21,190 bases of DNA, from positions 1 through 21,190 of the forward strand of contig JABDQZ010000072.1 of NCBI GenBank assembly GCA_013041975.1, in the 5' to 3' direction. How positions within the stretch are numbered: position 1 is the stretch's first letter; each line of letters opens with the position of its first letter. Below, in pieces: positions 7,415 to 15,244 of the stretch. This DNA comes from Gammaproteobacteria bacterium (lineage in GTDB: Bacteria; Pseudomonadota; Gammaproteobacteria; Chromatiales; Chromatiaceae). Position numbers and translations under genes: made by a program. The notes below the pieces were generated by a model that searched no databases, was not told the DNA's origin, and was given only the letters and a program-made list of their open reading frames with translations.

Positions 7415-9520
7415 ATGAAACCTGTAATCCTGTTTTTCTTATGTCTTAACTTATTGTTAAGTCTATCTCTTCAGGCAAAGAATCATGGTGTTGAAGAGCA
7501 TCATTCCAAGTTCAGGGAAATGCTCACAACCAACGAACTTGCCTGGCTTGATCAGCAATTTTCGCTAAGTTATGTCTATGACCCGGACTGGGCACCCTTC
7601 GAATGGAAAAATGAAATTGACAGTCATACTGGCATAATTGCTGACATCCTCGACATTATAAAAAACACAACAGGAATCAAACTCGAGCCGCTTCATACCG
7701 ACACCTGGTCCGAATCAGTCAAATCAGTCAAAGCCGGAAAAGCCGACATGTTCAGTGCTATCACGGTAAGCGATGAAAGAAAAAATTACCTGAATTTCAC
7801 CCAGCAAGATATTTACACTTACCCGGCAGCACTCATCACCCAATTTGACGATAAGAACGTTTATCTGGATTTTGAAAAGGATTTTGAATCAAAAAAAATA
7901 GGCATTGTAAAAGACAGTGGGCTAGGCAAGTACATAGAAGAGACAAAGCCGGATTATCACTATGTGTATGTAGACTCAACGCAGGATGGCTTCACACGTT
8001 TAGCTGATAAAGAAATCGATTTTTTTGCCATCAATACCGTCACCGCAAAGTATTTCATTGAGAAAAAGGGATTTAATGACTTAAAAATCGGGTTGATACT
8101 GGATTATCGATATCACCTGAAAATCGCTATTAGTAAACAACTACCTCCGGAAATTATATCCATTCTCGATAAAGCACTAAAAAGTATTGATAAAGACACT
8201 TTAAATGTCATTTTCAATAAATGGACTAAAGCCAGCATGGAAAAGCAAACGGACTGGAACCTTTTAATCAGAATACTGAGCGTCGTGTTTCTTGTGGTGC
8301 TCATCCTGATATGGAATACCAGACGGCTAAATCAAATGGTCGATGAAAGAACAGAGGCGTTATCTCGTACTGTTAAAGAGCTGGATATAGCGGTAGCCCA
8401 GGCACAGCAAGCAAATCGGGCCAAAAGCCTGTTTCTGGCAAATATGAGTCATGAGATACGTACCCCAATGAATGGCGTGACCGGCATGATCCAGGTTTTA
8501 CGTGGCACAGACCTGGATGAAACGCAGCTACATTACCTGGACACGCTGGACAGTGTCAGCAAAAGTCTTTTGTCACTCATTGCTGATCTACTTGATATAT
8601 CCAAGATCGAGGCAGGAAAACTTGCCCTGAATATTGAGCCCTTCAAAACATTTAACTGGATCACTGATATTCATAACATTTCCGAACCTCTGTTTGAGGA
8701 TAAACAGACTCAACTGGTAACCGAAACAGGTAACGATCTGCCTGAATACCTGGAAGGTGATTCGGCACGCTTGCAGCAGGTTGTCACCAACCTGATCAGT
8801 AACGCAGCTAAATCAACGCCTCACGGAGAGGTAAAGCTCAGTATTGATGGAGAATGGCTCAAGCCAGAGCTATTTCAATTATCTATTACCGTTAGCGATA
8901 CCGGAATCGGTATTCCACAAGATAAAATAGAAACCATCTTTGACTCTTTTATACAACTTGACTCTGATCGCACCGCTAAAAGCAGGGGCGTCGGCCTTGG
9001 GCTGGCTATTTGCAAACATCTTGCTGACATTATGCAAGGTGACCTGCAGGTGACTTCTGAACCAGGAAAAGGAAGTTGCTTTACATTCACTACAACGCTC
9101 AAGGTACCAAGAAAGGAAGATGTCCCGATAGATACGGAAGTTAACCCGGAAATTAATAGAAAACTGTCGATCTTGGTCGTTGATGACGATCCTATCAATC
9201 GTTTAGCTGCAACGACGCTTCTGGAAAAATCCGGTCATAAAATTTCTGAAGCAGAAAATGGCCTAACCGCACTTGAGCAAATTGATACCCAGACGTTTGA
9301 CGTCATCCTAATGGATATCCATATGCCTGTTATGGGAGGAATCGAGGCTACCCAAATCATACGCAAGAAATATAAGAATCTGCCTATTATCGGTTTAACA
9401 GCCAGCGTCATGAATGATGAGAAAGCTATTTATCTTGAAGCAGGTATGAATGCGGTCGTGGAGAAACCCATTCTTATAGATAAATTGATAAACACCATGA
9501 AACACGTACTGATAAAATAA
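7415..9520 (+). CDS. Hybrid sensor histidine kinase with periplasmic solute-binding sensor
   Basis: The 701-residue protein reads as follows: signal peptide (1-21), one bacterial extracellular solute-binding family 3 domain (about 50-275), a membrane helix (about 283-302) and a short helical linker. Then come HisKA with phospho-acceptor His346 in MSHEIRTP, HATPase_c with Asn463 and the glycine boxes DTGIGI (495-500) and GVGLGL (525-530), and a receiver domain with Asp634 in LMDIHMP. All residues needed for autophosphorylation and phosphotransfer are present. The layout matches BvgS/EvgS-type hybrid kinases, but with one sensor domain and no C-terminal HPt domain. The final phosphotransfer step must therefore use an HPt protein elsewhere. 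No response regulator with an output domain lies nearby. The signal is probably a small periplasmic ligand such as an amino acid. The ribosome-binding site is weak, and the gene follows the ankyrin-repeat gene by 40 bases. Confidence 0.9.
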   Translation: MKPVILFFLCLNLLLSLSLQAKNHGVEEHHSKFREMLTTNELAWLDQQFSLSYVYDPDWAPFEWKNEIDSHTGIIADILDIIKNTTGIKLEPLHTDTWSESVKSVKAGKADMFSAITVSDERKNYLNFTQQDIYTYPAALITQFDDKNVYLDFEKDFESKKIGIVKDSGLGKYIEETKPDYHYVYVDSTQDGFTRLADKEIDFFAINTVTAKYFIEKKGFNDLKIGLILDYRYHLKIAISKQLPPEIISILDKALKSIDKDTLNVIFNKWTKASMEKQTDWNLLIRILSVVFLVVLILIWNTRRLNQMVDERTEALSRTVKELDIAVAQAQQANRAKSLFLANMSHEIRTPMNGVTGMIQVLRGTDLDETQLHYLDTLDSVSKSLLSLIADLLDISKIEAGKLALNIEPFKTFNWITDIHNISEPLFEDKQTQLVTETGNDLPEYLEGDSARLQQVVTNLISNAAKSTPHGEVKLSIDGEWLKPELFQLSITVSDTGIGIPQDKIETIFDSFIQLDSDRTAKSRGVGLGLAICKHLADIMQGDLQVTSEPGKGSCFTFTTTLKVPRKEDVPIDTEVNPEINRKLSILVVDDDPINRLAATTLLEKSGHKISEAENGLTALEQIDTQTFDVILMDIHMPVMGGIEATQIIRKKYKNLPIIGLTASVMNDEKAIYLEAGMNAVVEKPILIDKLINTMKHVLIK

Positions 9521-9555
9521 AAGCTTGCCCTGAATATCCATTTAACTTTAAAAAA

Positions 9556-9999
9556 TCATTTGCCCTCCTTGAAAAAATAATGGCAATCTCCGCAACTCAT
9601 GCGCACCTCATTAACAGCGCGTTTCATGGTTTTCATATCCGCTGGATCAACCTGTTTGAGGGCCATGATTCGCTTGCGATTATAATGAATACCCTGACGA
9701 AAACCTTTTGGATCACTCCAGACCGCAGGCAATGCTTCGGATTCAGGATGCTGTTTTCCAGCCGGGAACAGATCCTCGTACATACTGTTAAGAGCCAACA
9801 AGGCATCAACATGTTTCGGAACATGCTTTTCAATTGGCAGTTCACCCTTGACGTATTTCTGCAAGGCTTTCAGGTGTGTTTGTGCCATTTCCATGATGTT
9901 GGAACGATAGAGATAGACGGCATCTTCGTGGTCTTCTGCCGTGACGGCTGATGACAATAGCGCCAACAAAACCAGAATAAAAATATCTGCACGTTTCAT
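9556..9999 (-). CDS. Cytochrome c' (four-helix, NO-binding type)
   Basis: The 147-residue product has a Sec signal peptide (cleavage about AVTA-ED, residue 21) and a single CXXCH at 136-140 (CGDCH), seven residues from the C-terminus. The haem site at the end of a helical protein is typical of class II cytochrome c'. So are the segment YRSNIMEMAQTHLKAL and the later A-V-W-S-D-P-K-x-F motif. Family members have a five-coordinate haem and bind NO, protecting cells from it or buffering it. The gene follows a TlpA-like thioredoxin gene by 38 bases on the same strand and is probably co-transcribed with it. It converges with the kinase gene, 35 bases separating the two. The family call is good; the role in NO handling is from the family, not from this sequence. 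Confidence 0.85.
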   Translation of the reverse strand: MKRADIFILVLLALLSSAVTAEDHEDAVYLYRSNIMEMAQTHLKALQKYVKGELPIEKHVPKHVDALLALNSMYEDLFPAGKQHPESEALPAVWSDPKGFRQGIHYNRKRIMALKQVDPADMKTMKRAVNEVRMSCGDCHYFFKEGK

Positions 10000-10037
10000 A
10001 TTTTTCCCAATAGCGTAATTTCAGTAAAAATGAAAAA

Positions 10038-10634
10038 TTAGCCAGACTTTTGCTGTTTGATATTTACCTCAAGACACGAGTCCAGTAATTCCAGAACGGG
10101 TTTACTTTCCCAGTCAACGCCGCCGATCAAGAGCCCTTTTACCATCCCCTGCTGATCAACGAAAAGTGTCTGAGGTACAGGGCCAATATGATGATCATGA
10201 GCGATTTTCCCAAAACGGTCGGCTGCAATGGGCAGATTCACCAGTTCATGCACGCGATAAAAACGATTTGCTTCAGACAAACCCTTGCCATCCCTCACCA
10301 GTGGCAGGATAAGCAACTGATCACGAGAGATACGACCTTGAAGGCGATCCATCGATGGCATTTCTTCAATGCATGGCGTACACCATGTCGTCCAGAAATT
10401 GACTAGCAGTGCACGGGGCCCGGGAAGACTGTTGAGTTTGATTTTTTTACCACCGTTTGTGGTAATAGCCTGTTCAGTAACGGGCTTCGGATCAGCATAG
10501 GCCCGGAAAATGCTGTTTCCAAAAGTTTGACTTTTACAGAGTTTAACGGATTGTGGTGCAGAGATTGCACTGGCAGGTGAAATCATTAACCAGAGAAAAA
10601 CCGGTACGCAAAGACAGTACTTCAAGAATGTCAC
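10038..10634 (-). CDS. TlpA-family periplasmic thiol:disulfide thioredoxin
   Basis: The 198-residue product has a signal peptide (MTFLKYCLCVPVFLWLMISPASA). It then has a thioredoxin fold with active site W-C-T-P-C (Cys85, Cys88) preceded by LLVNFWTTW, and a cis-proline at about Pro154 (GPVPQTLFVD). These features mark the TlpA/ResA/DsbE-like group, periplasmic reductants often used to keep apocytochrome haem-binding cysteines reduced. Its place between genes for a class I cytochrome c and cytochrome c' fits that role. Two extra cysteines lie outside the active site (one in the signal peptide, one at residue 33). A third lies near the C-terminus. The start is uncertain: the chosen codon is GTG at 10634, with no clear ribosome-binding site, and a palindrome lies immediately upstream. 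Confidence 0.85.
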   Translation of the reverse strand: MTFLKYCLCVPVFLWLMISPASAISAPQSVKLCKSQTFGNSIFRAYADPKPVTEQAITTNGGKKIKLNSLPGPRALLVNFWTTWCTPCIEEMPSMDRLQGRISRDQLLILPLVRDGKGLSEANRFYRVHELVNLPIAADRFGKIAHDHHIGPVPQTLFVDQQGMVKGLLIGGVDWESKPVLELLDSCLEVNIKQQKSG

Positions 10635-10635
10635 T

Positions 10636-10650
10636 GTAATAGTTTATTAC
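10636..10650. promoter_or_regulatory. Perfect 6-bp inverted repeat next to the TlpA-like start
   Basis: GTAATA (10636-10641) and TATTAC (10645-10650) flank a 3-base spacer and end one base before the proposed GTG start at 10634. It could be an operator or a hairpin covering the start. If it is an operator, the true start may be farther downstream. Confidence 0.3.
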
Positions 10651-10656
10651 TGCTGA

Positions 10657-10699
10657 AGAAAAAGAAAGGCGTATCTATCCAGCGAATGCTGAATAGATA
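10657..10699 (-). terminator. Terminator after the class I cytochrome c gene
   Basis: Bases 10672-10683 pair with 10688-10699 at 11 of 12 positions around the loop GAAT. On the minus strand the hairpin is followed by a T-rich stretch (CGCCTTTCTTTTTCTT). It lies just past the stop codon at 10711, so the cytochrome c gene is probably a single-gene unit, with some readthrough into the TlpA-like gene possible. Confidence 0.65.
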
Positions 10700-10710
10700 G
10701 GTTCTGAAAA

Positions 10711-11172
10711 TTATTCCGGGTCTTTCAGGGTTTTTAAGAATTCAATCAGGTTTTTCCTGTGTTTTTCTTTCATCACAGGAAGACCAGGCATGGGATAGAC
10801 CATTTTGTTACCTGGAATGAGGGCTTTGGGATCTTGTACGTAGGCATCCAGAGTGGCGTCATCCCAAACAATGGAGTCTGCTTTACTCAAATGGGCTTCT
10901 GAATACTGGTATCCTTCAACCTGTCCGGGTTTACTACCATAGATACCCCATAGAGGAGGCCCCACTTTGATTTGCTTGTTTTCAGTGATGTCATGACAGG
11001 CAAAACATTGCTTGATGGCAACTTTCTTACCCCGTTTAACCATTTTTTTAATCGCCTTGGCATCAGCCATAGCTTTCTCTTCAGTCATAGCTTTCTCTTC
11101 AGCCACAACATCAACGCTGAAAACAGGTATTGCAATTGCAGCAGCCAGGGCAAACATAGTGAATTTCTTCAT
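10711..11172 (-). CDS. Class I monoheme cytochrome c (c2-like)
   Basis: The 153-residue product has a Sec signal peptide (likely cleaved after VVA at residue 24), CFACH at 56-60, and the distal-ligand segment LIPGNKM (Met123) followed by a C-terminal helix. This is the pattern of small soluble class I c-type cytochromes that carry electrons in the periplasm. AGGAGA lies 7-8 bases before the ATG, giving a confident start. Between the signal peptide and the haem domain is a short Lys/Glu/Ala linker made partly by an 18-base tandem duplication. The upstream region holds an FNR/DNR-like box and a second dyad shared with another promoter. A terminator follows. It is a plausible electron shuttle between the quinol-side cytochromes and a terminal enzyme. 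Confidence 0.9.
   Translation of the reverse strand: MKKFTMFALAAAIAIPVFSVDVVAEEKAMTEEKAMADAKAIKKMVKRGKKVAIKQCFACHDITENKQIKVGPPLWGIYGSKPGQVEGYQYSEAHLSKADSIVWDDATLDAYVQDPKALIPGNKMVYPMPGLPVMKEKHRKNLIEFLKTLKDPE
11068..11103. repeat. 18-base tandem duplication inside the cytochrome c gene
   Basis: Bases 11068-11085 and 11086-11103 differ at one position only (17 of 18 identical). Together they encode the adjacent hexapeptides EEKAMT and EEKAMA just after the signal peptide. The insertion is in frame and lies in a linker, so it should not disturb the haem fold. It looks recent. Confidence 0.85.
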
Positions 11173-11255
11173 GAACCAATCTCCTGAGTTTGAAACTTAT
11201 GGGAAAAGAGCCTAACACTCCTTTAGAAAAAAAGCTGGATCAGATCATTGCTATT

Positions 11256-11269
11256 TTGACCTGTATCAA
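11256..11269 (-). promoter_or_regulatory. FNR/DNR-like box before the class I cytochrome c gene
   Basis: The plus-strand sequence is TTGAC-CTGT-ATCAA, a full match to the FNR/DNR-superfamily pattern TTGAY-N4-RTCAA. It lies 84-97 bases before the ATG at 11172. If it acts as a class II activator site, transcription would begin near 11221, but the -10 region there is poor. It has the same half-sites as the box before the HAO-family gene. Confidence 0.5.
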
Positions 11270-11306
11270 AAACATTGGTTCCCTCAGTTTCAGAAGGGTT
11301 TTAAAC

Positions 11307-11325
11307 ATTGAACATATCATTCAAT
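11307..11325. promoter_or_regulatory. 19-base dyad, candidate operator (copy 2)
   Basis: ATTGAA (11307-11312) and TTCAAT (11320-11325) form a dyad with a 7-base spacer. On the minus strand it reads ATTGAATGATATGTTCAAT, 17 of 19 bases identical to the core of the dyad at 4510-4530. It lies about 54 bases, centre to centre, farther upstream than the FNR-like box of the cytochrome c gene. It is a candidate binding site for a second shared regulator. Confidence 0.4.
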
Positions 11326-11364
11326 CAGCAATTACCACATGAATAAATCTTTCAATTCAATCAG

Positions 11365-12129
11365 TTATTTCTGCATTTTGTCAGAAGCATTCCAGGAGGC
11401 CAGTGTTTCCCGGGCAACCTTGTTCCACTCAGGATTGTCTGATAACTGCAGAAAGCTGTTCATATCACTGATAGCTCCAGGCTGATCTCCTGCAGCCTCA
11501 CGCGTAACCGCGCGGTTGAAATACGGGCCGGCAGTATCAGGCGCAGCCTTGATGCAGACATCAAAGTCAGCCAGTGCCTCATTGTATTTTCCTTCTCCAT
11601 ATAACAGGGTGCCTCGATTGAAGCGCGCCGGAACCAGTTCAGGATTAAGACTTACAGCCTTGTTGAGGTCATTCATCGCCTCTTCAAGACGATTGAATTT
11701 TCGATAAGCCTGCGAGCGATTGATCAAAAGCAGCACATTGTCAGGTGCAAGTGTGACTGCCTTCTCAAGATCAACCAGAGCATCAAAAACCTTGTCCTGT
11801 GCCAGCAACATACTGCCACGCGTACCGATCAGGTCGGAGTTATCAGGATTTTCAAGCATGGCCCTGGTTAGTATATCGAGCGCTTCGCGTATTCTGCCTT
11901 CATTGGCATGTTGCTGAGCGACCGCAATATGTTGGGCGGGACTCAGCTTGGCGTGAGGATTGGGTCCTGCATGATCTTTATCTCCGCTTAATGAACTCGG
12001 GGTTTGCTGTTGCTGCCCCTGCAGCAGTGCCTGCCTCTCCTTTTCTGTGATGGGTACCAGTTCCTCCCTGTCTTCAGCACAGGCAGTTAAAATCATGATT
12101 AAAACTATATAAATCGGGAAATATTTCAT
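11365..12129 (-). CDS. TPR-repeat lipoprotein
   Basis: I choose the ATG at 12129 because it gives a clear lipoprotein signal (MKYFPIYIVLIMILTAC, lipobox L-T-A-C). Starting at upstream codons would place about 40 unlikely residues before it. The product is 254 residues. A Gln/Pro-rich linker (about 30-65) is followed by tandem 34-residue tetratricopeptide units. Examples are NEGRIREALDILTRAMLENP, FDALVDLEKAVTLAPD, LEEAMNDLNKAVSLNP and YNEALADFDVCIKAAP. TPR lipoproteins usually scaffold envelope complexes. The ribosome-binding site is weak. The gene is divergent from the NrfJ-like gene across 176 bases. It lies upstream of the class I cytochrome c gene on the same strand but is separated from it by 192 bases with regulatory dyads. 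The partner is unknown. Confidence 0.85.
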   Translation of the reverse strand: MKYFPIYIVLIMILTACAEDREELVPITEKERQALLQGQQQQTPSSLSGDKDHAGPNPHAKLSPAQHIAVAQQHANEGRIREALDILTRAMLENPDNSDLIGTRGSMLLAQDKVFDALVDLEKAVTLAPDNVLLLINRSQAYRKFNRLEEAMNDLNKAVSLNPELVPARFNRGTLLYGEGKYNEALADFDVCIKAAPDTAGPYFNRAVTREAAGDQPGAISDMNSFLQLSDNPEWNKVARETLASWNASDKMQK

Positions 12130-12305
12130 GGTCTGATAATCTTTGAAATTTTCACCAGCATAACCCTGCAAAATCAAAAAAAACAAGTCACCCGCATAAA
12201 CATTCATTGATCTGGAGCATAGTTTGCAAGGTTTAAAATTTGCCTGCTTCTGCATTTAAGGTAGTCTGTGCAACGCGCCTGACTTTCCGACCTGGAGAAA
12301 CAAAC

Positions 12306-13040
12306 ATGAACAATGTAAAACTGACCGCCTGGATTTTCACAATTTTCCTGACCTTGAACACAACACAGGCATGGTCATTCAGCAATAGCCAATCCGGCTC
12401 CTACCCCGGACCTATCGCACATACTGCGAAGGTCGTGGAAACCATGTCCAGTGCTGGCTATACCTATATTCGGGTCGAAGAAAAAGGGGCTAATTACTGG
12501 ATTGCATTGCCTGAAACACAGGTCACTGTTGGCGAGGAAATCAGTTTTTATGAACAAATGCTGATGGAAGATTTTACCAGCCGCTCTTTAAACCGGACTT
12601 TTGACAGAATACTTTTTGTTGAAGCCATCAACAAGGGAAACCAGTTACCTACCCAGGCCAAAGCCACAGCCTCTCCAAACAAGAAAACACTGGAACAACA
12701 CTTTGAACCTCAAAAATCAAAGGACCCCGGAAAGTCGGTTGGACAATTTTCGATCAGGGAAGTGTTCGATAAAAAAACCGAGCTCAGTGGAAAGGTTATA
12801 GAAGTTAAAGGAAAGATTGTAAAAGTCAGCCAGCAGATCATGGGACGTGACTGGGTTCATATTGAAGATGGCACTGGCACCAAACTGGAAAAAAACAACA
12901 AGCTTATCTTCCGCACAACGCATGCTGGTGTTGCAGTCGACGATGAGGTTATTGCCAAAGGCGTTTTATTTACCAACAAGGACTTTGGCTACGGTTACTA
13001 CTATCCGGTCATTATTGAAGATACAGTCTTCAGGAAATAA
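12306..13040 (+). CDS. NrfJ-like periplasmic protein with C-terminal OB-fold-like domain
   Basis: The ATG at 12306 has GGAG upstream and gives a signal peptide (MNNVKLTAWIFTIFLTLNTTQAWS). The product is 244 residues. The first domain (about 33-112) contains AKVVETMSSAGYTYIRVE, YWIALPE, VGEEISFYEQMLMEDF and SLNRTFDRILFVE. This series strongly resembles NrfJ-type proteins found beside nitrite-reductase (nrf) genes in some proteobacteria. After a Lys/Pro-rich linker, residues about 150-244 (SGKVIEVKGKIVKV, DWVHIEDGTG, GVAVDDEVIAKG) look like a second OB-fold-type barrel, possibly a diverged copy of the same fold. The biochemical role of NrfJ is not settled. Its presence beside haem proteins supports a nitrogen-oxide theme here. 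Confidence 0.75.
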   Translation: MNNVKLTAWIFTIFLTLNTTQAWSFSNSQSGSYPGPIAHTAKVVETMSSAGYTYIRVEEKGANYWIALPETQVTVGEEISFYEQMLMEDFTSRSLNRTFDRILFVEAINKGNQLPTQAKATASPNKKTLEQHFEPQKSKDPGKSVGQFSIREVFDKKTELSGKVIEVKGKIVKVSQQIMGRDWVHIEDGTGTKLEKNNKLIFRTTHAGVAVDDEVIAKGVLFTNKDFGYGYYYPVIIEDTVFRK

Positions 13041-13140
13041 GATGACCGATTAGCGTGGTCGACTAAAAGCCAAACAGACTTTCCAGGCTGCCAGGATTTT
13101 TGGTTGCCGTCATTTCAAAGCAGATATGGATACGAGTGCG

Positions 13141-15237
13141 TTAATTCGTCATTGCTGACTGGAGCTCGTTCATACTTTTACTTTTAATGTAGTCTGCCAG
13201 AATTCTCGCAGACTCATTGAGAATAACGGCCTGCAGGGCTTCATCATCCTCTTCATCAAGCTTGTCTTTTTCTTCGTCTGACAGGTCTTTTGTTATCAAC
13301 TCAGATCCACGTGATTTGCGAAACTCGTTTCTGTTTTCTATTCTCGTATCTTCACGCTTTTCCCACGCTACTTTTCTTTCCTTTTCATTTAACGTGACCA
13401 CCTTTTCTTCACGAATCGTTTGCAGCAGTCTCTCCTGGACTTCCATGAATTTAAAACCAGGATCATTGGCAATACGTTGCTTGTGGGCATCCACTAAATG
13501 GTCAACTGTCACGAAATCACGCAGTTCATGGGGTACTGGCTTGATACTTGCCCATGGCAAGGCATTGTCCAGAGAACGTTCGCCATGATCCGAAATCCAT
13601 TTGGCTGATGGAAACACAATATCCGGCACTACACCCTTATGCTGGGTACTGCCACCATTGACACGGAAGAATTGTGCCATGGTCAAACGCAAGCGTCCGA
13701 GATTTTCCTTGGAGCGAATCTGTTGTCCAAGGTCAATCAGTGTCTGTACTGTGCCTTTTCCAAATGTCGGCTCCCCGATAACAATACCGCGATGATAATC
13801 CTTGATGGCACCGGCAAAAATTTCAGAAGCAGATGCACTGTTACGGTTGACCAGTACGGCCAGTGGGCCAGAATAATAAACCGCGGGATCCTCATCGGAC
13901 TTCACATCAACATGGCCACTGCTTTCCCTGATTTGCACAATTGGCCCCTGCTCAATAAACAGCCCGGTCAGTTCTGTCGCTTCAGACAGGGCACCACCGC
14001 CATTGTTACGAAGATCAATGACTATGCCATCAACGCCCTTGGCCTGCAGGTCTGCCAACAGTTCCTTTACATCACGGGTCGTGCTGCGGGCCTTGGGATC
14101 ATTATTCTGCATCCCTTCAAAATCACGGTAAAAAGCCGGTATCTCAATCACACCGATTTTCAGCCCTTCAAGTCCTTCAACATTTTCAATAATTTCGCTT
14201 TTTGCAGCCTGGTCTTCCAGCTTGATTTCATCCCTGATGATGACGATTTCCTTTGACGGAACACTGTTATTGCCTTTGGGTAAAATGGCCAGTCTCACGA
14301 TACTTCCCTTGTCACCTCTGATCTGCTGCACAACATCAGACAGACTCCAGCCGACCACATCTTCCATTTCGCCATCAATTCCCTGGGCTACGCCGATTAT
14401 AAAATCGTCTGCCTTTACCTGCCCGCTCTTTTCAGCCGGGCCACCGGCAATAACACTTTGTACTTTTGTATATTCATCTTCAGACATCAGCACGGCACCG
14501 ATACCCTGCAGCGACAGCTTCATGTTGATATCAAAATTCTCTGAAGCACGCGCTGACATATAGGCGGTGTGAGGTTCAACGACCAGCGTGTAGGCATTAA
14601 GAAACAACTGGAATACATCATCGGCATGCAGTTGCTTGGTACGGCGTACGATGCCTTCATAACGCTTGGTCAATGACTTGATGATTTCCTTGTCTGTCTT
14701 GTCAGCCAGCTTCTGGCCGAGATAATCGTTTTTTACACGCTTGCGCCAGATATCATCCAGCTCTTTATCGGTTTCAGCCCAGGGCGCTTTTTCACGATCA
14801 AACAAATAACTTTCGTCTCTATTAAAATCAAATGGCATTTCCAGCAATGAGATTGCATAGCCAATGCGATTGTTTACACGTTTACGAAAGACCTTGAAGA
14901 TTTCGAAAGCGATATCCGGTTTACCTGCCAGTAAGGCATTATCAAGATTGAAACGCACCTGGTCGAAGGTTTCAATGTCACTTTTTTTGAAAAAATGTCG
15001 GTTGGGGTCAAGGCTTTCCAGGTAACGATCCAGCATCTCGGCAGAAGTATCGTCATCAATCTCCTTGTGGAGATAGTGATAACGTTTCATGAACTGGGTC
15101 ACGATAATACTGGCATCACCATGCAGTTCACTGGCAGTCAATTCGCTCAAGGGCACCTCGGTGACCTTGGCCTGCAATAGAGCTCCCAGAGAAATCAGAA
15201 GCAGCGCTATAAAACTTCTAAACATATTCAGTAACAT
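13141..15237 (-). CDS. prc: Tail-specific (carboxy-terminal processing) protease Prc
   Basis: From ATG 15237 the protein is 698 residues, close to the usual size of Prc (about 680); ATG 15225 is an equally possible start. A signal peptide (MFRSFIALLLISLGALLQA) is followed by a helical N-terminal domain, a PDZ domain (about 240-325, with LSLQGIGAVL and ADDFIIGV) and an S41 protease core. The catalytic dyad is visible as Ser469 in NSASASEIF and Lys494 in TFGKGTVQ, 25 residues apart as in E. coli Prc. A charged helical C-terminal domain follows. Prc trims periplasmic proteins, including penicillin-binding protein 3 and peptidoglycan hydrolases, at unstructured C-termini. Its start lies 7 bases after the Nudix stop codon, so the two form an operon. 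It converges with the NrfJ-like gene across 100 bases. Confidence 0.95.
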   Translation of the reverse strand: MLLNMFRSFIALLLISLGALLQAKVTEVPLSELTASELHGDASIIVTQFMKRYHYLHKEIDDDTSAEMLDRYLESLDPNRHFFKKSDIETFDQVRFNLDNALLAGKPDIAFEIFKVFRKRVNNRIGYAISLLEMPFDFNRDESYLFDREKAPWAETDKELDDIWRKRVKNDYLGQKLADKTDKEIIKSLTKRYEGIVRRTKQLHADDVFQLFLNAYTLVVEPHTAYMSARASENFDINMKLSLQGIGAVLMSEDEYTKVQSVIAGGPAEKSGQVKADDFIIGVAQGIDGEMEDVVGWSLSDVVQQIRGDKGSIVRLAILPKGNNSVPSKEIVIIRDEIKLEDQAAKSEIIENVEGLEGLKIGVIEIPAFYRDFEGMQNNDPKARSTTRDVKELLADLQAKGVDGIVIDLRNNGGGALSEATELTGLFIEQGPIVQIRESSGHVDVKSDEDPAVYYSGPLAVLVNRNSASASEIFAGAIKDYHRGIVIGEPTFGKGTVQTLIDLGQQIRSKENLGRLRLTMAQFFRVNGGSTQHKGVVPDIVFPSAKWISDHGERSLDNALPWASIKPVPHELRDFVTVDHLVDAHKQRIANDPGFKFMEVQERLLQTIREEKVVTLNEKERKVAWEKREDTRIENRNEFRKSRGSELITKDLSDEEKDKLDEEDDEALQAVILNESARILADYIKSKSMNELQSAMTN

Positions 15238-15244
15238 CTCATAA

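Noticed and set aside
13041..13140. Terminator between the NrfJ-like gene and prc
   Set aside because: Only weak, interrupted pairing is seen (for example GGCTGCC with GGTTGCC), and there is no proper T-tract after a stable stem.
13639..14256. Long plus-strand open frame opposite prc
   Set aside because: The opposite strand encodes a complete protease with its catalytic dyad. The plus-strand product has no recognisable feature.
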